Positions 62,411-64,000 of a stretch of 64,000 nt of DNA are shown in pieces. The notes beneath the pieces are model-generated. The model did no database searches. It saw nothing but the letters and a program-made list of their open reading frames with translations, and was not told the DNA's origin. The stretch comes from Pseudomonas sp. RIT288. GTDB lineage: Bacteria > Pseudomonadota > Gammaproteobacteria > Pseudomonadales > Pseudomonadaceae. The stretch spans positions 62,001 through 126,000 of the forward strand of contig NZ_JFYN01000042.1 in assembly GCF_000631985.1 (NCBI RefSeq), read 5' to 3'. Made by a program: the position numbers and the translations under genes. Position 1 is the first letter of the stretch. The number at the start of each line of letters is the position of its first letter.

Positions 62411-63762
62411 CCCTGACATCTTTCGGTCCTGCCAACCGCATCAAGCGTTCGGCCGAGACTCACCCGCTGACCTGGCGTCTGCGTGACGACGGCGAAGCCG
62501 TGTGGCTCGACGAATACCAGGCCAAGAACGGTTACGCCGCTGCGCGCAAAGCCTTCGCCGACATGGCTCAGGACGACATCGTCCAGACCGTGAAAGACGC
62601 CGGCCTCAAAGGCCGCGGCGGTGCAGGCTTCCCCACTGGCGTGAAGTGGGGCCTGATGCCCAAGGACGAATCCATCAACATCCGCTACCTGCTGTGCAAC
62701 GCGGACGAAATGGAACCGAACACCTGGAAAGACCGCATGCTGATGGAGCAACTGCCCCATCTGCTGATCGAAGGCATGCTGATCAGTGCCCGCGCACTGA
62801 AAACCTACCGTGGCTACATCTTCCTGCGTGGCGAGTACACCACCGCCGCCAGGCACCTCAACCGTGCCGTGGAAGAAGCCAAGGCTGCAGGCCTTTTGGG
62901 TAAAAACATTCTGGGTTCGGGTTTTGATTTTGAACTGTTCGTGCACACCGGCGCCGGGCGTTACATCTGCGGTGAAGAAACCGCACTGATCAACTCCCTG
63001 GAAGGCCGCCGTGCCAACCCGCGCTCCAAGCCGCCCTTCCCTGCCGCCGTCGGCGTGTGGGGCAAGCCGACCTGCGTGAACAACGTCGAAACCCTGTGCA
63101 ACGTGCCGGCGATCATTGCCGACGGCGTTGACTGGTACAAATCGTTGGCCCGCGAAGGCAGCGAAGACATGGGCACCAAGCTCATGGGCTTCTCCGGCAA
63201 GGTCAAGAACCCGGGGCTGTGGGAACTGCCATTCGGCGTCACCGGTCGCGAGCTGTTCGAAGACTACGCCGGCGGCATGCGCGACGGTTACAAGCTCAAG
63301 GCCTGGCAGCCAGGTGGCGCCGGTACCGGTTTCCTGTTGCCAGAACACCTCGACGCACAAATGTACGCCGGCGGCATCGCCAAAGTGGGCACCCGGATGG
63401 GTACCGGTCTGGCGATGGCGGTGGACGACAGCGTCAACATGGTCTCCTTGCTGCGCAACATGGAGCAGTTCTTCGCCCGCGAATCCTGCGGCTTCTGCAC
63501 CCCGTGCCGTGATGGCTTGCCATGGAGCGTCAAGCTCTTGATGGCCATCGAAGAAGGCCGCGGTCAGCCAGGCGACATCGAGACCCTGCTGGGTCTGGTC
63601 GGTTTCCTCGGCCCAGGCAAGACCTTCTGTGCTCACGCACCGGGTGCCGTGGAGCCGCTGGGCAGTGCCATCAAATACTTCCGTCCAGAGTTCGAAGCCG
63701 GTATCGCGCCTGCAAGCGCCGCCGTCCCGCCTCTGGCAAGGCCGATCGTAGTCGGCGCGTAA
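62407..63762 (+). CDS. nuoF: NADH-quinone oxidoreductase subunit F
   Basis: 451 residues. NADH/FMN-binding GLKGRGGAGFPTGVKWGLMP and ICGEETALINSLEGRRANPR, and the N3 [4Fe-4S] cysteines in ARESCGFCTPCRDG plus a later Cys near GPGKTFCAHAPG. It oxidises NADH and passes electrons to FMN and the cluster chain. Confidence 0.96.
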   Translation: MTLTSFGPANRIKRSAETHPLTWRLRDDGEAVWLDEYQAKNGYAAARKAFADMAQDDIVQTVKDAGLKGRGGAGFPTGVKWGLMPKDESINIRYLLCNADEMEPNTWKDRMLMEQLPHLLIEGMLISARALKTYRGYIFLRGEYTTAARHLNRAVEEAKAAGLLGKNILGSGFDFELFVHTGAGRYICGEETALINSLEGRRANPRSKPPFPAAVGVWGKPTCVNNVETLCNVPAIIADGVDWYKSLAREGSEDMGTKLMGFSGKVKNPGLWELPFGVTGRELFEDYAGGMRDGYKLKAWQPGGAGTGFLLPEHLDAQMYAGGIAKVGTRMGTGLAMAVDDSVNMVSLLRNMEQFFARESCGFCTPCRDGLPWSVKLLMAIEEGRGQPGDIETLLGLVGFLGPGKTFCAHAPGAVEPLGSAIKYFRPEFEAGIAPASAAVPPLARPIVVGA

Positions 63763-63772
63763 ACGCTTAAAG

Positions 63773-63798
63773 AGGCGAAGGGTCCGTGCCCTTCGCCT
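63773..63798 (+). promoter_or_regulatory. Stem-loop between nuoF and nuoG
   Basis: AGGCGAAGGG-TCCGTG-CCCTTCGCCT forms a perfect 10-bp stem, 11 bases after the nuoF stop, followed by only TTT. The weak T-tract makes it an attenuator or mRNA-processing or stability element rather than a full terminator. Confidence 0.5.
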
Positions 63799-63898
63799 TT
63801 CGTCCGATGACGCCTTTCGGGGCTGACTGGATTCGGACGGATAACAAGATTCCATTAGCCACGCCCGCTGACACCGGGCCAACGAAGACCTTTGAACC

Positions 63899-64000
63899 AT
63901 GGCCACTATCCACGTAGACGGCAAAGCGCTCGAAGTCGACGGGGCAGACAACCTGTTACAGGCATGTCTGTCGCTGGGCCTCGACATCCCTTATTTCTGC
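63899..64000 (+). CDS. nuoG: NADH-quinone oxidoreductase subunit G, N-terminal fragment (runs off the window)
   Basis: 34 codons visible: [20 protein letters not shown] then [13 protein letters not shown]. This is the start of the NuoG ferredoxin-like domain, whose next Cys residues bind a [2Fe-2S] cluster. It lies 136 bases after nuoF, the largest gap so far in the operon. The identity is firm from order and opening sequence. Confidence 0.92.

Overview
This window is a stretch of chromosome from a Pseudomonas of the fluorescens group. The evidence is high GC with strong G/C third positions, a fused nuoCD, side-by-side dimeric (icd) and monomeric (idh) isocitrate dehydrogenases, the run cysG-serS-crcB-rarA-lolA-ftsK / trxB-aat-bpt-infA / clpA-clpS / cspD, and many palindromic REP pairs of the types usual in that group. 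I see no rRNA, tRNA, insertion sequence, prophage or CRISPR array. Genus assignment is an inference from gene content and order; no database search was possible.

Layout. 0-21.5 kb is accessory metabolism and small secreted or regulatory genes. It holds a truncated LuxR-like regulator, an orphan polyamine-type binding protein with a DmpA-type peptidase, two WxxGHW-repeat proteins, YceI, a MATE pump, a periplasmic chorismate mutase, a secreted protein built from ten 13-residue repeats (7570-8049), a Cache-GGDEF diguanylate cyclase, a cytochrome c, a MocR/EamA divergent pair, a SulP transporter, lipoproteins, a TetR regulator, a 135-bp x 7 REP-pair tandem array (17521-18465), an isochorismatase-like hydrolase, gamma-glutamyltransferase and ogt. 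21.6-30.7 kb holds nudK, a chitinase/LPMO pair behind a candidate LexA box, a hemerythrin protein, the tusDCBE-ybiB operon and a glutathionyl-hydroquinone reductase.

30.7-45.8 kb is core housekeeping: siroheme and serine-tRNA synthesis, fluoride export, recombination, lipoprotein chaperoning, chromosome translocation, thioredoxin reduction, N-end-rule tagging (aat, bpt) and, close by, the ClpAP/ClpS machinery that degrades tagged proteins. An inverted-repeat element of about 0.9 kb lies between infA and clpA. 45.8-58.2 kb carries icd, idh, nudJ-mnmA-hflD-purB, the ribosomal oxygenase gene, a short secretin-like protein and aceA, so both isocitrate dehydrogenases and the competing isocitrate lyase sit within about 12.5 kb. 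58.9-64 kb is the start of the NADH dehydrogenase I operon (nuoA, B, CD, E, F and the first codons of nuoG).

The most interesting signal is at 22332-24215. A GH18 chitinase and an AA10 lytic polysaccharide monooxygenase, both apparently without a signal peptide, lie downstream of a good LexA-type palindrome (24198-24213) placed like the one in the recA promoter. This suggests DNA-damage-induced production with release by lysis or another non-classical route.
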